64,000 bases of DNA from Pseudidiomarina aestuarii (GCF_003987355.1 NZ_PIPR01000001.1:62001-126000), one strand, 5' to 3'; positions 1 to 10,053 are shown, counted from the stretch's first letter. Numbers and translations: made by a program. Notes: generated by a model from the letters alone, not told the origin.

Positions 1-597
1 ATAGCGTAAGTGCCAAATGTGGCCTTGTTGCTCTTTATTCTCGACTTCCAAGTCAGAGATGGCTGTTTGTAATTTAGGATCCCAGTTGACCAACCGTTTA
101 CCACGATAAATCAAATTCTCTTGGTAGAGTCGAACGAAAACTTCTTTCACCGCGTTGGATAAACCATCGTCCATGGTGAAACGCTCACGATCCCAGTCAA
201 CAGAGTCACCTAAACGGCGCATTTGTTGAGTGATGGTGCCGCCTGATTGCGCTTTCCATTCCCAAATTTTTTCAATAAATGTGTCGCGACCAAGCTCCTG
301 ACGCGTCACGCCTTGCGCAGCCAGTTGGCGTTCGACCACCATCTGTGTGGCGATACCGGCGTGGTCGGAACCAACTTGCCAGAGCGCATTATAGCCATCC
401 ATGCGCTTATAGCGAGTCAGTGTATCCATAATGGTGTGCTGGAACGCATGGCCCATATGCAAACTACCGGTTACATTGGGCGGCGGAATCATAATGCAGT
501 AACTGTCACCGGTACCACTTGGCTTGAAATAGCCAGCCGCTTCCCACTGTTGATACAATTTTTGCTCGAGTGCTTCAGGAGCGTAGGTCTTATCCAT
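1..597 (-). CDS. valS: Valine--tRNA ligase, N-terminal part (runs off the window)
   Basis: This is the first 199 codons of valyl-tRNA synthetase, the class I enzyme that charges tRNA-Val with valine in the cytoplasm. The reading frame is open to base 1, so the C-terminal part lies outside the window. The translation begins [20 protein letters not shown], a typical bacterial ValRS start. It carries the class I signature as [15 protein letters not shown] (HMGH in place of HIGH), and further on [13 protein letters not shown], also characteristic of ValRS. The KMSKS loop is not in view. The start at 597 is supported by a GGTGAAAG ribosome-binding sequence upstream. The gene lies 34 bases downstream of holC, and the order pepA-holC-valS is conserved in gammaproteobacteria, so the three are probably co-transcribed. 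Confidence 0.96.
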   Translation of the reverse strand, partial: MDKTYAPEALEQKLYQQWEAAGYFKPSGTGDSYCIMIPPPNVTGSLHMGHAFQHTIMDTLTRYKRMDGYNALWQVGSDHAGIATQMVVERQLAAQGVTRQELGRDTFIEKIWEWKAQSGGTITQQMRRLGDSVDWDRERFTMDDGLSNAVKEVFVRLYQENLIYRGKRLVNWDPKLQTAISDLEVENKEQQGHIWHLRY

Positions 598-631
598 AGA
601 AACTTTCACCACGTTCTATTGAGTGTTGAGT

Positions 632-1075
632 TTAGGTCTGCTCAGCAGCAGGCTGAGTCGAGAGTTCTATTTGTTGGACACGATATGCTTTGTAGCGTTC
701 CCGCGCTTGTTGGCGTTCAGCTTCAGCAGTAGGAACCCGATCGATGATGAGTCGAGCTCCTGCTGTCGGTGCAATGTCATCCATAAAATTAACGACCGCT
801 GCCACACGTCGCTGCGGCATAGCGGCCTCAGGCCAGCATAATTCTACCGGAGCACCTTGCGGCGGACCTTCGCCAAACAAATTGTGAGGTACGAAAGCAT
901 CAGCGGGTTGTTGCCACAAGGCTTCATCCAATTGCTCCGCTTGTTGCTGGCTTGCACAAAATACGCGCACACTGCGAAACTCCCTCCAACGTTCAGTAAT
1001 CTGTCGGCAGAAGAATTGTAGCTGTTGGTTCTCATCGAGACCATCGAGCACGTAAAAGATTGCGCGCGATTTCAT
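632..1075 (-). CDS. holC: DNA polymerase III chi subunit
   Basis: This 147-residue protein is the chi subunit of the DNA polymerase III clamp loader, which binds single-stranded DNA-binding protein and, through psi, the clamp-loader complex. The N-terminus (FYVLDGLDENQQLQFFCRQI) and the segment with HNLFGEGPP and PVELCW fit the family, and the length is the usual one. Its ATG overlaps the stop codon of pepA by one base (TAATG), so translation is probably coupled. valS follows 34 bases later. The position between pepA and valS is the standard gammaproteobacterial arrangement and strengthens the assignment of this moderately conserved subunit. Confidence 0.92.
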   Translation of the reverse strand: MKSRAIFYVLDGLDENQQLQFFCRQITERWREFRSVRVFCASQQQAEQLDEALWQQPADAFVPHNLFGEGPPQGAPVELCWPEAAMPQRRVAAVVNFMDDIAPTAGARLIIDRVPTAEAERQQARERYKAYRVQQIELSTQPAAEQT

Positions 1076-2580
1076 TAGTCGTGCGTACCTGTTTGAGTTT
1101 TATTAAGCAGATACTGCGTCAACATCGGAACCGGCCGTCCAGTCGAGCCTTTTTTCGCGCCACTGCGCCATGCTGTACCAGCAACATCGATGTGCGCCCA
1201 GTTATATTTCTTGGTGAACTTCGCTAAAAAACAACCAGCGGTAATAGCACCAGCTTCGCGACCACCTAAATTTGAGAAGTCAGCGAAAGGGCTTTCCAGT
1301 TGCTCGTTATACTCATCCCACAACGGGAGTCGCCAAGCGCGATCACCGCTTTGTTCTGACGCGTTCAGTAATTCATGTGCTAACGGATTGTGCGAGCTCA
1401 TTAAACCGCTCGCATGCGCTCCCAGCGCAATCACACAAGCCCCAGTTAATGTTGCTACATCGATGACAGCTTCAGGCTCATAGCGCTCGACAAACGTCAG
1501 GGTGTCACACAGAACCAAACGGCCTTCAGCATCAGTATTTAACACCTCAACGGTCTGACCGCTCATGGTGGTAATGATATCACCGGGACGGTAGGCTTTA
1601 CCGTCAGGCATGTTTTCACAGCCCGCAATGGCTCCGATCACATTGATCGGTAGTTTTAACTCAGCCAAGGCTTGCATGGCACCGAGGACGCCAGCAGCCC
1701 CCCCCATGTCATATTTCATTTCATCCATATTAGCGGCTGGCTTAATCGAGATGCCACCACTGTCAAAGGTCAATCCTTTACCAACCAACACAATGGGCGC
1801 TTGATCGCTGGAAGCCCCTTGATAATGGATAAGGGACAATACAGCCTCGTGCTCGGAACCTCGACTAACGGCCAAATAAGCATTCATGCCCAGTTCTGCC
1901 ATTTCTTGTTCGGTTACAGCACTGAAACTCATGTTTTCATATTGCTCAGTCAATGTTTTGGCTTTCTCTGCAAGATAGCTTGGGGTGCAGATATTCGGCG
2001 GCATGTTGGCTACGTCGCGGCATAAAGTAACACCTTTAGCTACAGCCAACCCATGGCTAATAGCTTTTTCGCCCAGTGAGAGCTCACGGCGCGTCTGCAC
2101 ATTAAAAACAAGCTTCCGGAGGGGCCGGCGTGGTTCTTCTTTACGCGACTTCAATTGGTTGAATGTATATAAACCACCTTGAGCTGCTTCTACCGCTTGT
2201 CTAATCTTCCAATAGGTATCACGGCCTTTGACATGCAATTCACTGAGGAAGCATACTGCCTCCATTGAACCCGTTTCGTTCAATGTGTGGATGGTTTTTT
2301 CAATAATTTGTTTATACTGTCTTTCATCCAGTTCGCGTTCTTTACCGCAACCGACAAGTAAGACACGCTCACTCAATATATTCGGTACGTGATGGAGAAG
2401 AAGTGTTTGTCCGGCTTTGCCCTCAAGGTCGCCTCGGCGCAGTAAATTGCTCAGGTAACCATCGCTGACTTTATCGAGTTGTTCGGCGACTCCAGAGAGG
2501 CGACGCGGTTCAAAGACACCAACGACGATACAGGCTGAACGCTGTTTCTCCGGACTTCCACTTTTGACATTGAACTCCAT
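1075..2580 (-). CDS. pepA: Leucyl aminopeptidase (M17 family, PepA)
   Basis: Cytosolic two-metal aminopeptidase of family M17, which removes N-terminal residues from peptides; in E. coli the same protein also serves as a DNA-binding factor in Xer recombination and carAB control. I start it at the ATG at 2580 ([20 protein letters not shown]), because an AGGAGC ribosome-binding sequence sits just upstream and E. coli PepA begins at the same place; the frame is open for 32 more codons upstream, but these look non-coding. That gives 501 residues. Metal and catalytic motifs are visible: [16 protein letters not shown] near residue 265 and [10 protein letters not shown] near residue 347. It is transcribed away from lptF across a gap of about 120 bases and is followed by holC with a one-base overlap. 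Confidence 0.97.
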   Translation of the reverse strand: MEFNVKSGSPEKQRSACIVVGVFEPRRLSGVAEQLDKVSDGYLSNLLRRGDLEGKAGQTLLLHHVPNILSERVLLVGCGKERELDERQYKQIIEKTIHTLNETGSMEAVCFLSELHVKGRDTYWKIRQAVEAAQGGLYTFNQLKSRKEEPRRPLRKLVFNVQTRRELSLGEKAISHGLAVAKGVTLCRDVANMPPNICTPSYLAEKAKTLTEQYENMSFSAVTEQEMAELGMNAYLAVSRGSEHEAVLSLIHYQGASSDQAPIVLVGKGLTFDSGGISIKPAANMDEMKYDMGGAAGVLGAMQALAELKLPINVIGAIAGCENMPDGKAYRPGDIITTMSGQTVEVLNTDAEGRLVLCDTLTFVERYEPEAVIDVATLTGACVIALGAHASGLMSSHNPLAHELLNASEQSGDRAWRLPLWDEYNEQLESPFADFSNLGGREAGAITAGCFLAKFTKKYNWAHIDVAGTAWRSGAKKGSTGRPVPMLTQYLLNKTQTGTHD

Positions 2581-2701
2581 GAGTGCTCCTGTTAGGCGGT
2601 TGACAGGGTTTAGCTGCCAAGGAATAATTCTTGTGAAAACGACAAGTTTACTTAAAAATCGCGGTATTTCCAGCAAAAAGCAAAGTTAAGAGTGGTCACC
2701 A

Positions 2702-3808
2702 GTGCGTATATTTCGCTATTTGATGCGAGAAACATTTAAATCTCAGATCGCCGTAATGGTGGTATTGCTGACCATTTTTGTGAGTCAAAAATTTGTTCGC
2801 GTGCTGGCAGACGCCTCAGCGGGCGAAATACCCAGTGAATTGGTCATTCAATTGTTGGGTCTTAATTTACCTGCTTTGACCGCTCTCATACTTCCTCTTA
2901 GCTTATTTTTAGGTATTTTGCTCGCGCATGGTCGCATTTATGCCGACAACGAAATGACCGTTTTACACGCTTGTGGTGTGAGCGAATGGTATGTGACGCG
3001 AGTTACTCTAGCCGTTGCTTTAATTTTGAGTATTGTGACTGCTTCGTTGACCTTATGGATGGTACCTTGGAGTTTAGAGCAGGAACGTCTGGTTGAAGAA
3101 CGGGCGCGATCCGATACTGGCTTGAGTGTCATTATGCCGGGCCGTTTCCAGCAGGCGAGCAACCAGAAAGCCGTGATATTTGTTGAAGGACTGACTGAGC
3201 AAGGTCAGCTCGATCAAGTATTTGTGGCGCAATCCATTCGTGATGAGGACAACACCGTCGTTGGCGGTAGCGTCGTCATGGCTGATCGAGGAGATGTCGT
3301 ATTGAATCCTGCCGGCGCCCAGACATTGGTTCTCGAAAACGGGATGCGCTATGCCACCGAAGATCAAGCAGCTGAATATCAAGTCATGCAGTTTGATAGC
3401 TATCAACTGCAGATTAAGGAACAAGAAGGCACGGAATATACGCGCAAGCTGGAAGCTTACACAACCAGCGAACTGTGGGCTGAAGATGATCCTGAAGCTG
3501 CTGCTGAATGGCAATGGCGCCTTGCGATTCCACTTGCGATGCCGTTGCTTACTTTGATTGCGGTACCGCTCAGTCGGGTGAATCCACGGCAAGGTAAATT
3601 CGCACGGATGGCACCAGCATTATTGATCTACCTCGGTTACTTCCTGCTGCTCATGGCGGCACGCTCGGCGGTCGCTGATGGTGTGATTCCACCGATCGTC
3701 GGACTCTGGTGGATTCATGTACTGCTATTGTTGTTTGGACTTATTTTGATTGGTAAAGGGCGACCTTTCGGCCTTCGCTTTTTAGCGCGTTTGCGAGGGA
3801 GCCACTGA
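2702..3808 (+). CDS. lptF: LPS export ABC transporter permease LptF
   Basis: Inner-membrane permease of the LptB2FG complex, which extracts lipopolysaccharide from the inner membrane and feeds it into the LptCAD bridge. The 368-residue protein has the family layout: three membrane segments in the first ~120 residues, a periplasmic beta-jellyroll of about 150 residues, then three more membrane segments from about residue 275. The start is GTG. The stop codon overlaps the lptG start by one base (TGATG), so the two permeases are translationally coupled. The 120-base gap to the divergent pepA must hold promoters for both directions, but I see no unambiguous -35/-10 pair there. Confidence 0.96.
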   Translation: MRIFRYLMRETFKSQIAVMVVLLTIFVSQKFVRVLADASAGEIPSELVIQLLGLNLPALTALILPLSLFLGILLAHGRIYADNEMTVLHACGVSEWYVTRVTLAVALILSIVTASLTLWMVPWSLEQERLVEERARSDTGLSVIMPGRFQQASNQKAVIFVEGLTEQGQLDQVFVAQSIRDEDNTVVGGSVVMADRGDVVLNPAGAQTLVLENGMRYATEDQAAEYQVMQFDSYQLQIKEQEGTEYTRKLEAYTTSELWAEDDPEAAAEWQWRLAIPLAMPLLTLIAVPLSRVNPRQGKFARMAPALLIYLGYFLLLMAARSAVADGVIPPIVGLWWIHVLLLLFGLILIGKGRPFGLRFLARLRGSH

Positions 3809-4875
3809 TGTTTTCAATTTTAGAGCGATATATCGCTTTGACTGTATTGCGCACCTCATTGTTGAGTCTAGCGGTACTTGCGGGATTATCTGGGCTGATT
3901 CGCTTTGTCGAGCAACTGCGGTCGGTAGGCAAAGGCACCTATAGCGTCGCCGATGCTGGATTGTTTGTGTTGTACAGCATTCCTCGTGATATTGAAGTTT
4001 TCTTTCCGATGGCCGCGTTATTGGGCGGATTAATTGGTATGGGAATGCTGGCGAGTAATTCGGAATTGGTCGTCATGATCGCAGCTGGACGGTCGCGTTT
4101 GAATATTATTAATGCGGTGATGAAAGCAGCAGTTGTAATGATGCTGGTGGTTATGGCTTTGGGGGAGTTTGTAGCACCTGAACTGGAATCTCAAGGTCGC
4201 GAATTAAGAGCAAGAGCCATTTCTGGTGGGAGTCTGATCTCAGCACAACAGGGCATCTGGGCCCGTGATGGCAATCATTTTGTCAATATTGGTGAGGTCG
4301 AGAATACGGGTCGCTTGCGTGATATTACCATTTACCGTTTTGACGAAAGTCGGAATCTTGACTCGGTGATACAAGGACGAACAGCAGTCTACACAGGTGA
4401 GCAATGGCGCCTATCACAAGTGATTTTGACCGAACATCGAGCGGAACGTATCAATCGGTCAAGCTTTGGTCAGTGGATTTGGGATTCCTCGCTCACACCA
4501 GACAAACTCGGTGTAGTGACGGTTAAACCAGAGTCACTCTCGATTCGTGGCTTAACCGATTACCTCGATTATTTAGAGAGTAACCGGCAAGCAGCAGAAC
4601 GTTATGAACTTGCGCTCTGGCGTAAGCTTTTAGCTCCAGTGACCGTGGCGGTGATGTTGTTGGTTGCGCTATCGTTTATTTTTGGCCCGTTGCGTTCAAC
4701 CACTATGGGTGCGCGAATTCTGCTTGGTGTGGTGACAGGTTTTGGCTTTCATGTGAGTAACGAGATTTTTGGTCCGCTGGCGCAAGTCTATCAATTACCA
4801 CCTATTCTCGGCGCAATGTTGCCAAGCGCTTTATTTGCTGGTGCTGCGTTATGGGTATTACAGAAACATCGCTAG
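3808..4875 (+). CDS. lptG: LPS export ABC transporter permease LptG
   Basis: Second permease of the LptB2FG lipopolysaccharide exporter, 355 residues. It has the same six-segment architecture as LptF: membrane segments near residues 10-30, 50-80 and 95-120, a periplasmic domain, then a C-terminal membrane bundle containing FGPLRSTTMGARILLGVVTG, a conserved LptG segment. It starts inside the lptF stop codon and ends 26 bases before the convergent tRNA-Leu gene. The ATPase (lptB) and the bridge proteins are not in this window, as is usual. Confidence 0.96.
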   Translation: MFSILERYIALTVLRTSLLSLAVLAGLSGLIRFVEQLRSVGKGTYSVADAGLFVLYSIPRDIEVFFPMAALLGGLIGMGMLASNSELVVMIAAGRSRLNIINAVMKAAVVMMLVVMALGEFVAPELESQGRELRARAISGGSLISAQQGIWARDGNHFVNIGEVENTGRLRDITIYRFDESRNLDSVIQGRTAVYTGEQWRLSQVILTEHRAERINRSSFGQWIWDSSLTPDKLGVVTVKPESLSIRGLTDYLDYLESNRQAAERYELALWRKLLAPVTVAVMLLVALSFIFGPLRSTTMGARILLGVVTGFGFHVSNEIFGPLAQVYQLPPILGAMLPSALFAGAALWVLQKHR

Positions 4876-4901
4876 ACAAGCGTAAAACTGAACGTATGAG
4901 A

Positions 4902-4988
4902 TGGTGCCGAAGGGGGGACTTGAACCCCCACGCTGTTACCAGCGGCGGATTTTGAATCCGCTGCGTCTACCAATTCCGCCACTTCGGC
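4902..4988 (-). tRNA. tRNA-Leu (anticodon CAA)
   Basis: An 87-base gene whose minus strand begins GCCGAAGTGGCGGAATTGG and ends CCTTCGGCACCA, so the CCA end is encoded. The anticodon arm has the stem GCGGA/TCCGC with loop TTCAAAA, giving anticodon CAA, which reads UUG leucine codons. The long variable arm (GCTGGTAACAGC) is typical of tRNA-Leu, and the T arm reads GGGGGTTCAAGTCCCCC. It is convergent with lptG. Confidence 0.97.
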
Positions 4989-5017
4989 AAAAAGATTGGA
5001 ATCAATTGGTGAAGCGC

Positions 5018-5045
5018 ATTATACGCATGCTCATTTGCCGATCAA
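5018..5045 (-). promoter_or_regulatory. Promoter of tRNA-Leu
   Basis: On the minus strand TTGATC (5045-5040) and TATAAT (5023-5018) are separated by 16 bases, a near-consensus sigma-70 promoter that would start transcription a few bases before the tRNA. This is read from sequence only. Confidence 0.75.
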
Positions 5046-5185
5046 GAAAAATTAAATGTCTGCGAACTGTTTGCTTATTTCGTGAGCGTTTTGTCTATTG
5101 TTTCGGGAAGTTTAATGTGATTTGCAGACATCGTGATGAGCATTTCGGTACACTATAACTCTCTGATTTAAACAAGTGACTGCCT

Positions 5186-5701
5186 ATGACAACCAATTCT
5201 TCGACTGCATCCGTTCATGCAGGCTTCCCGAGCGCAGGGTTCTGGCGACGAGTTGCCTCGTGGATCTATGATCTTTTGGTCGCTGTTGCCATCATCATGC
5301 TGGCCAGTGCTCTAGCTCTTGGATTTGCCGCATTATTAACCACTTTTGGTTGGATCACACTCGGCGAGGGAGAGGACCATGCTGCTTGGCTGAACCGTTC
5401 GCCACTCTTTGGTATGTATATTGTAGTGATGTTGGCGTTATTTTTTGGTTGGTTTTGGTGGCGCAGTGGGCAAACACTTGGCATGCGTGCTTGGCGGCTC
5501 AAAGTTCAACAGCGCAACGGTCAACGACTTACTAAAAAGCAGACATTGGTACGACTGCTCACTTCCGGCTTTGGGCTCGGTAACTTATGGGTGCTGGTCG
5601 ATAGGAAGAATCGTAGGGCTTGGCATGATTATGCCGCAGGTACTGAGCTGGTAGTTCTGTCGAAGGAAGCGAACCAACTCTATTACTGGCGAGAGCTATA
5701 A
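5186..5701 (+). CDS. RDD family membrane protein
   Basis: A 171-residue integral membrane protein of the RDD family. After a short N-terminal stretch comes GFWRRVASWIYDLLVAVAI, with the family's arginine/aspartate pattern, then hydrophobic segments near residues 30-55 and 72-90. The region SGQTLGMRAWRLKVQQRNG is the family signature. The C-terminal part includes LVDRKNRRAWHDYAAGTELV, the usual RDD ending. Its function is not established; some family members act in ion or drug tolerance, which is not evidence for this one. It stands alone between tRNA-Leu and an exported unknown protein. Confidence 0.85.
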   Translation: MTTNSSTASVHAGFPSAGFWRRVASWIYDLLVAVAIIMLASALALGFAALLTTFGWITLGEGEDHAAWLNRSPLFGMYIVVMLALFFGWFWWRSGQTLGMRAWRLKVQQRNGQRLTKKQTLVRLLTSGFGLGNLWVLVDRKNRRAWHDYAAGTELVVLSKEANQLYYWREL

Positions 5702-5717
5702 ATATCTTGCGTTTATG

Positions 5718-5745
5718 TGAACTTCGTCTATTGTAGTTGTCAATT
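5718..5745 (+). promoter_or_regulatory. Possible sigma-E-type promoter before the exported protein gene
   Basis: TGAACTT (5718-5724) and TCAATT (5740-5745) are separated by 15 bases. This resembles the sigma-E envelope-stress pattern (GGAACTT, then TC at about 16 bases). It lies 47 bases before the start of a secreted protein gene. The -10 match is only partial and the assignment is tentative. Confidence 0.3.
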
Positions 5746-5791
5746 AATTGTTTTAATAAACAGGCTACTTTGCTTACACAAGGAAAATATC

Positions 5792-6277
5792 ATGAAATAT
5801 TCGTTGTTTGCTGCTTGCGCGTTAATGGCCGTTGCTATCAGTGCATCGGCTCATGCCAATAATGACGGAACGCCATCTAACAGTGCATCGCACAAAAATG
5901 AAGTTCGCGAATTACTGTGGTCTTCGACTGGTGGTGAATGTACGAAGAGCTGCTCAAAAGCTGAATTGGTCGGTAAATTTCATATTTTCACTCAGTTTGA
6001 TGAAAACGGTAACATCGTTTATCAAGAGGTGGAAAATGTGAATGCCTGGGGAAAGGGCAAAAGCGCTGATAAAGCTGCCAATGGTGGTAACGATGGTATC
6101 AGCGCATTGAGCACCGTTACCTATCAAGAAGGCGATTATATTGTTTATGCTGATCAGTATTTCATCACTATAAACGGTGAAACTTTCCTTCGAATCGTTT
6201 ATTCGTACTACACGCTTGACGGAATCTACGTGAAATCCCGTACAGCTGACGTTCGTCGATACGTTTATATTCGATAA
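5792..6277 (+). CDS. Exported protein of unknown function
   Basis: I do not recognise this 161-residue protein. I start it at the ATG at 5792, preceded by AAGGA, because it begins a clear signal peptide (MKYSLFAACALMAVAISASA, cleavage probably after SASA-HA); the frame is open further upstream, but that part is unlike a leader. The mature part is polar, has one closely spaced cysteine pair (GECTKSC), a GKGKSADKAANGGNDG linker and a tyrosine-rich C-terminal half (IVYSYYTLDGIYVKS), which suggests a small beta-rich periplasmic or surface protein. It is monocistronic: a strong terminator follows, and a possible sigma-E-type promoter precedes it. Confidence 0.8.
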   Translation: MKYSLFAACALMAVAISASAHANNDGTPSNSASHKNEVRELLWSSTGGECTKSCSKAELVGKFHIFTQFDENGNIVYQEVENVNAWGKGKSADKAANGGNDGISALSTVTYQEGDYIVYADQYFITINGETFLRIVYSYYTLDGIYVKSRTADVRRYVYIR

Positions 6278-6296
6278 GATAACCGATGCATTTTTG

Positions 6297-6326
6297 AAAA
6301 CCCGAGCCTAGTCCTCGGGTTTTTTT
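6297..6326 (+). terminator. Rho-independent terminator after the exported protein gene
   Basis: The stem AAAACCCGAG/CTCGGGTTTT with a 7-base loop is followed by a run of T. It separates the exported protein gene from rnr. Confidence 0.92.
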
Positions 6327-6386
6327 GTATGTGAACTGAGGTTCTTTGCTATCATGTAGAGGTCTTAAGTAAATTCATGGAGCTAC

Positions 6387-8783
6387 ATGTCCAACCCAAC
6401 TGATGGTATCAACACCGATCAACCCGAATATGAGGTTGAAATCCCGTCGCGAGAGGCGATTCTTGACACCATCAAAGCACGCCTAAAACCTCTCAGTTTT
6501 GATGATCTCGTTGCCAAATTTGCGCTCGATGATGAGCGACAACTTATTGGTATCAAGCGCCGTCTGCGCGCTATGGAAAGAGATGGACAACTTATCTACA
6601 CCAAAGCGAATGCTTACGGCTTACCCGATCGTATGAGCCTGATCAAAGGTCGGATCATCGGACACCGAGATGGTTTTGGATTTTGCCGTCCGCATGATGG
6701 CGGCGATGATTTATTCATCCCACAACCGCAAATGTATGCCGTGTTGCATGGCGATGAAGTACTCGTTCAAGAACAGAAAAAGGATGCAAAAGGCCGTCGA
6801 GAAGGACGCGTTGTTCGCGTCTTAAAGCCTCGAGAGGGTGACATTGTTGGCCGCTATTTTGTAGATCACAACCTTGGTGTCGTAGTGCCAGACGATACCC
6901 GCATCAATCAAGATATCTTGATCCCAGATGAAAACAAAGGTGCGGCACGTCACGGACAGATAGTGGTGGTGCGAATTACCCATCGCCCGAATCGGCGTAC
7001 AAGTCCAATTGGGACTATTGTTGAGGTGTTGGGCGACCATATGGCTCCCGGCATGGAAATAGAAGTCGCAATTCGCGAACATGACATTCCGGTCAATTGG
7101 ACCGCGGAAACAGAAAAGTCGGTCGCGCAATTAGACGAGTCGATACCCGCAGAAGCCTATGAAGGTCGACTCGATTTGAGAGAACTTCCGCTGATTACTA
7201 TCGACGGTGAAGACTCACGAGACTTCGACGATGCAGTTTATGCAGAGCCAGAACAAAAGGGATTCCGATTGTGGGTGGCCATTGCGGACGTAAGCTACTA
7301 TGTTCGTCCCAATACTGCGCTTGATAAAGATGCACTAGAGCGCGGCAACTCGGTATATTTCCCCGATTTTGTCGTGCCGATGTTACCGGAGAAGCTCTCA
7401 AACGGTTTATGCTCGTTGAATCCGCATGTGGATCGTTTATGTATGGTCGCTGAAATGTTCATCAATGAGCGTGGTCAACTCGGCGAGGCTAAGTTCTATC
7501 CTGCAGTTATGAAATCTCACGCTCGATTGACCTATACCAAAGTGGCAAAAATTCTCGACGGCGATCCGCCGCTACGAGCTGAGTATGAACCAGTTTTGAC
7601 GGGTATTCATAACCTTCATGCGCTCTTTAAGGTATTGAAAAAAGCACGGCAACTGCGTCACGCGATTGAGTTTGAAACCACAGAAACACGGTTTATCTTC
7701 AATGCCGAACGTAAAATTGAGGAAATACTCCCAGTTCGTAGAAATGTAGCTCACACCATCATTGAAGAATGTATGATTATGGCGAATGTCGCGACTGCGC
7801 GTTTTATTGAGAGTCACGATGACATCGCTGCACTATTTCGTGTGCATGAGACGCCACCGAATGATCGTTTGAGTGGTTTCAAAACCTTTTTGACCGACCT
7901 CGGATTGACTATGACAGGTGGTGATGAGCCGGGTCCAAAAGACTACGCAGCTATTCTCAAGCAAGTTGCTGACCGACCTGATGCGGAATTGATTCAAACG
8001 ATGTTATTACGGTCCATGCAACAGGCGGTGTATAGCCCGGAAAACAAAGGGCACTTCGGTTTAGCGTTAGAGCAATACGCGCACTTCACCTCACCTATTC
8101 GGCGCTATCCAGATTTGATTTTGCATCGTGCGATCAAGGCGAAGTTAAAGCAGTTGAATGGCGCATCCAAAGCGCTTGAAGGAGCATGGTCTTACCCAGA
8201 CGAACAGTTGGATGAGCTGGGTGTGCATTGCTCAATGACTGAACGCAGAGCGGACGATGCGACCCGTCAAGTCGACGAGTGGTTGAAGTGTGAATATATG
8301 CAAGATCATGTGGGTAGTGAGTTTACCGGTGTGATTGCTGCAGTGACCAACTTTGGTCTATTTGTGCGCATTGACGATATGCAAATTGATGGTCTAGTGC
8401 ACATTAGTAATTTAGACAACGACTACTACCAATTCGATAGTGATCGACATTTACTGATTGGTGAAAATAGCGGCAAGGCTTATCGATTGGGTGATAAAGC
8501 ACGAATTCGTGTGCGCTCGGTAAATCTAGATGAGCGGAAAATTGACTTGGATTTGTTGTCTGCTGAGACTCCGGCGGGCAATCAGCGACAAGCCAGTGAC
8601 TATGCATTACCGCAACGTAAACGCATGAAGCAAGGTAAAAGTGCAGGTGGTCAAGAGCACCATCGGGGTAAAACGAGTAGTCGATCTGGATCTAAATCTG
8701 AACCTAAGTCAGGTGCTAAAAATCGTGGCAAATCGGCCGGTAAGAAAAAGCCTCGTCCTTCGAATAAAAAGCGGAAATCATGA
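6387..8783 (+). CDS. rnr: Ribonuclease R
   Basis: A 3'-5' exoribonuclease that degrades structured RNA and acts in rRNA and tmRNA quality control. The 798 residues show the family order: an N-terminal winged-helix region (about 20-85), cold-shock domains (about 85-225), the catalytic RNB domain with [14 protein letters not shown] at 271-284 (the acidic metal-binding cluster), an S1 RNA-binding domain at about 641-726, and a lysine/serine-rich basic tail from about 740 to the end. GGAG sits five bases before the ATG. Its last four bases overlap the start of rlmB (ATGA), so the two RNA-metabolism genes are translationally coupled, as in E. coli. Confidence 0.97.
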   Translation: MSNPTDGINTDQPEYEVEIPSREAILDTIKARLKPLSFDDLVAKFALDDERQLIGIKRRLRAMERDGQLIYTKANAYGLPDRMSLIKGRIIGHRDGFGFCRPHDGGDDLFIPQPQMYAVLHGDEVLVQEQKKDAKGRREGRVVRVLKPREGDIVGRYFVDHNLGVVVPDDTRINQDILIPDENKGAARHGQIVVVRITHRPNRRTSPIGTIVEVLGDHMAPGMEIEVAIREHDIPVNWTAETEKSVAQLDESIPAEAYEGRLDLRELPLITIDGEDSRDFDDAVYAEPEQKGFRLWVAIADVSYYVRPNTALDKDALERGNSVYFPDFVVPMLPEKLSNGLCSLNPHVDRLCMVAEMFINERGQLGEAKFYPAVMKSHARLTYTKVAKILDGDPPLRAEYEPVLTGIHNLHALFKVLKKARQLRHAIEFETTETRFIFNAERKIEEILPVRRNVAHTIIEECMIMANVATARFIESHDDIAALFRVHETPPNDRLSGFKTFLTDLGLTMTGGDEPGPKDYAAILKQVADRPDAELIQTMLLRSMQQAVYSPENKGHFGLALEQYAHFTSPIRRYPDLILHRAIKAKLKQLNGASKALEGAWSYPDEQLDELGVHCSMTERRADDATRQVDEWLKCEYMQDHVGSEFTGVIAAVTNFGLFVRIDDMQIDGLVHISNLDNDYYQFDSDRHLLIGENSGKAYRLGDKARIRVRSVNLDERKIDLDLLSAETPAGNQRQASDYALPQRKRMKQGKSAGGQEHHRGKTSSRSGSKSEPKSGAKNRGKSAGKKKPRPSNKKRKS

Positions 8784-9535
8784 GCAAGAAAGTAACTATT
8801 TTTGGCCTGCATGCAGTGCGGGCATTACTGCAAAACCATCCGGAACGTCTAGTCGAATTGTATGCGACCAAAGAACGTCAGGATCAACCCTTGCAGGCGT
8901 TGATCCAGCAAGCTCAACGCATGGGCACGCGGCCACAGTTTGTTCCCAAGCAAAGCTTGGACAAAAGAGCAGAAGGTGGCAACCATCAAGGTATTGTTGT
9001 GGTGTGTTTAGAAGCCCCTCAACTTACTGAAGATGATTTAGAAAAGCTGGTGACCGAGCGTGGTCGTCAGACTTTGCTGTTGGTCTTGGATAATGTGACA
9101 GATCCACACAATTTGGGCGCTTGTTTGCGCACAGCTGATGCTGCAGGAGTCACCGCTGTTGTGGTTCCCAAGGACAAGTCGGCTTCAATGACTCCAGTAG
9201 TTCGCAAAGTTGCTTCTGGAGCTGCTGAAACTATTCCACTCATTCAAGTGACAAACCTTGCTCGGACACTCCGTCAATTGCAAGATTTGCAAGTGTGGAT
9301 CATTGGCACTGCCGGTGAAGCGACCGACGATCTTTACGCCGCAGACTTAAAAGGACCCGTAGCGCTCGTAATGGGTGCTGAAGGCGACGGAATGCGGAGA
9401 TTGACCCGGGAAACCTGTGATCAACTGATCAAGATTCCATTACTAGGCAGTGTGAGTAGTCTAAACGTATCGGTAGCAACGGGAGTGTGTTTGTTTGAAG
9501 CCGTCCGGCAGCGACAAAGTGTGAGTGGAAACTAA
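8780..9535 (+). CDS. rlmB: 23S rRNA (guanosine-2'-O-)-methyltransferase RlmB
   Basis: SPOUT-family methyltransferase that 2'-O-methylates G2251 in the peptidyltransferase loop of 23S rRNA, using S-adenosylmethionine. The 251-residue protein has an N-terminal L30e-like substrate-binding domain and a C-terminal knotted domain with the three SPOUT motifs: [31 protein letters not shown] and [20 protein letters not shown]. The start overlaps the rnr stop by four bases. The next gene begins three bases after its stop. Confidence 0.96.
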   Translation: MSKKVTIFGLHAVRALLQNHPERLVELYATKERQDQPLQALIQQAQRMGTRPQFVPKQSLDKRAEGGNHQGIVVVCLEAPQLTEDDLEKLVTERGRQTLLLVLDNVTDPHNLGACLRTADAAGVTAVVVPKDKSASMTPVVRKVASGAAETIPLIQVTNLARTLRQLQDLQVWIIGTAGEATDDLYAADLKGPVALVMGAEGDGMRRLTRETCDQLIKIPLLGSVSSLNVSVATGVCLFEAVRQRQSVSGN

Positions 9536-9538
9536 GCC

Positions 9539-10030
9539 ATGTTGTTACGGAGTTGGTTCAATTTTCGCAACGGACAATCGAAACGTTCTTGGTGGCCACT
9601 GTTGGTCACCGGCACGTTGCTGATTTTATTAGCGTTAGCATGGCTGCCAATGGGTGACTTGCTACCTGAGCAGCGTAGTAACAAACCACAATTGGTTGTC
9701 AACTATCTGAGTTTAGCAACCGACCCCCGTTTTAGTGAGTTGCAGACCGAATTAAATCAACGCTTGCAGTCTCGCCATGAGTGGCGATTGCGCGAGGTAT
9801 CGACAGACTATGCTTGGCAGGTGAGCATTGGTTTTGAGACCACTGTTGACACAACCGTGTTAATCGCCGAGTTGCGCGCACCTGCCAACTTGGAGGTAGC
9901 GGCTGGCCGGGAAATTCAGCGAATTCGAGTACAAGCTCCGAACGAAGCTGCGCTGGTTTTGCCGGAGCAGTTGGTGAAAGTGTTAACTGAAAAGGTCGAA
10001 ACCGGCGAAAACCAAGCAAACGACTTGTGA
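9539..10030 (+). CDS. Membrane-anchored protein of unknown function
   Basis: I do not recognise this 163-residue protein. It has a positively charged N-terminus, one membrane segment at about residues 19-37 (WWPLLVTGTLLILLALAWL), and a C-terminal part of about 120 residues predicted to be periplasmic, without cysteines. It follows rlmB after three bases and is probably the last gene of the rnr-rlmB transcript. The stop codon lies inside the -35 element of the rpsF promoter, so a promoter begins exactly where the gene ends. No enzyme motif is visible. Confidence 0.7.
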   Translation: MLLRSWFNFRNGQSKRSWWPLLVTGTLLILLALAWLPMGDLLPEQRSNKPQLVVNYLSLATDPRFSELQTELNQRLQSRHEWRLREVSTDYAWQVSIGFETTVDTTVLIAELRAPANLEVAAGREIQRIRVQAPNEAALVLPEQLVKVLTEKVETGENQANDL

Positions 10031-10053
10031 TATAGCCAGAAATCCGCTACACT
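10025..10053 (+). promoter_or_regulatory. Promoter of the rpsF-priB-rpsR-rplI operon
   Basis: TTGTGA (10025-10030) and TACACT (10048-10053) are separated by 17 bases, a good sigma-70 promoter. It leaves a leader of roughly 100 bases before rpsF, long enough to hold the regulatory RNA that often precedes S6 genes, though I could not fold one convincingly. Confidence 0.7.

Noticed and set aside
247-732. 161-codon plus-strand ORF over valS and the valS-holC junction
   Set aside because: It is antisense to valS, whose conserved motifs are unmistakable, and its translation resembles no protein.
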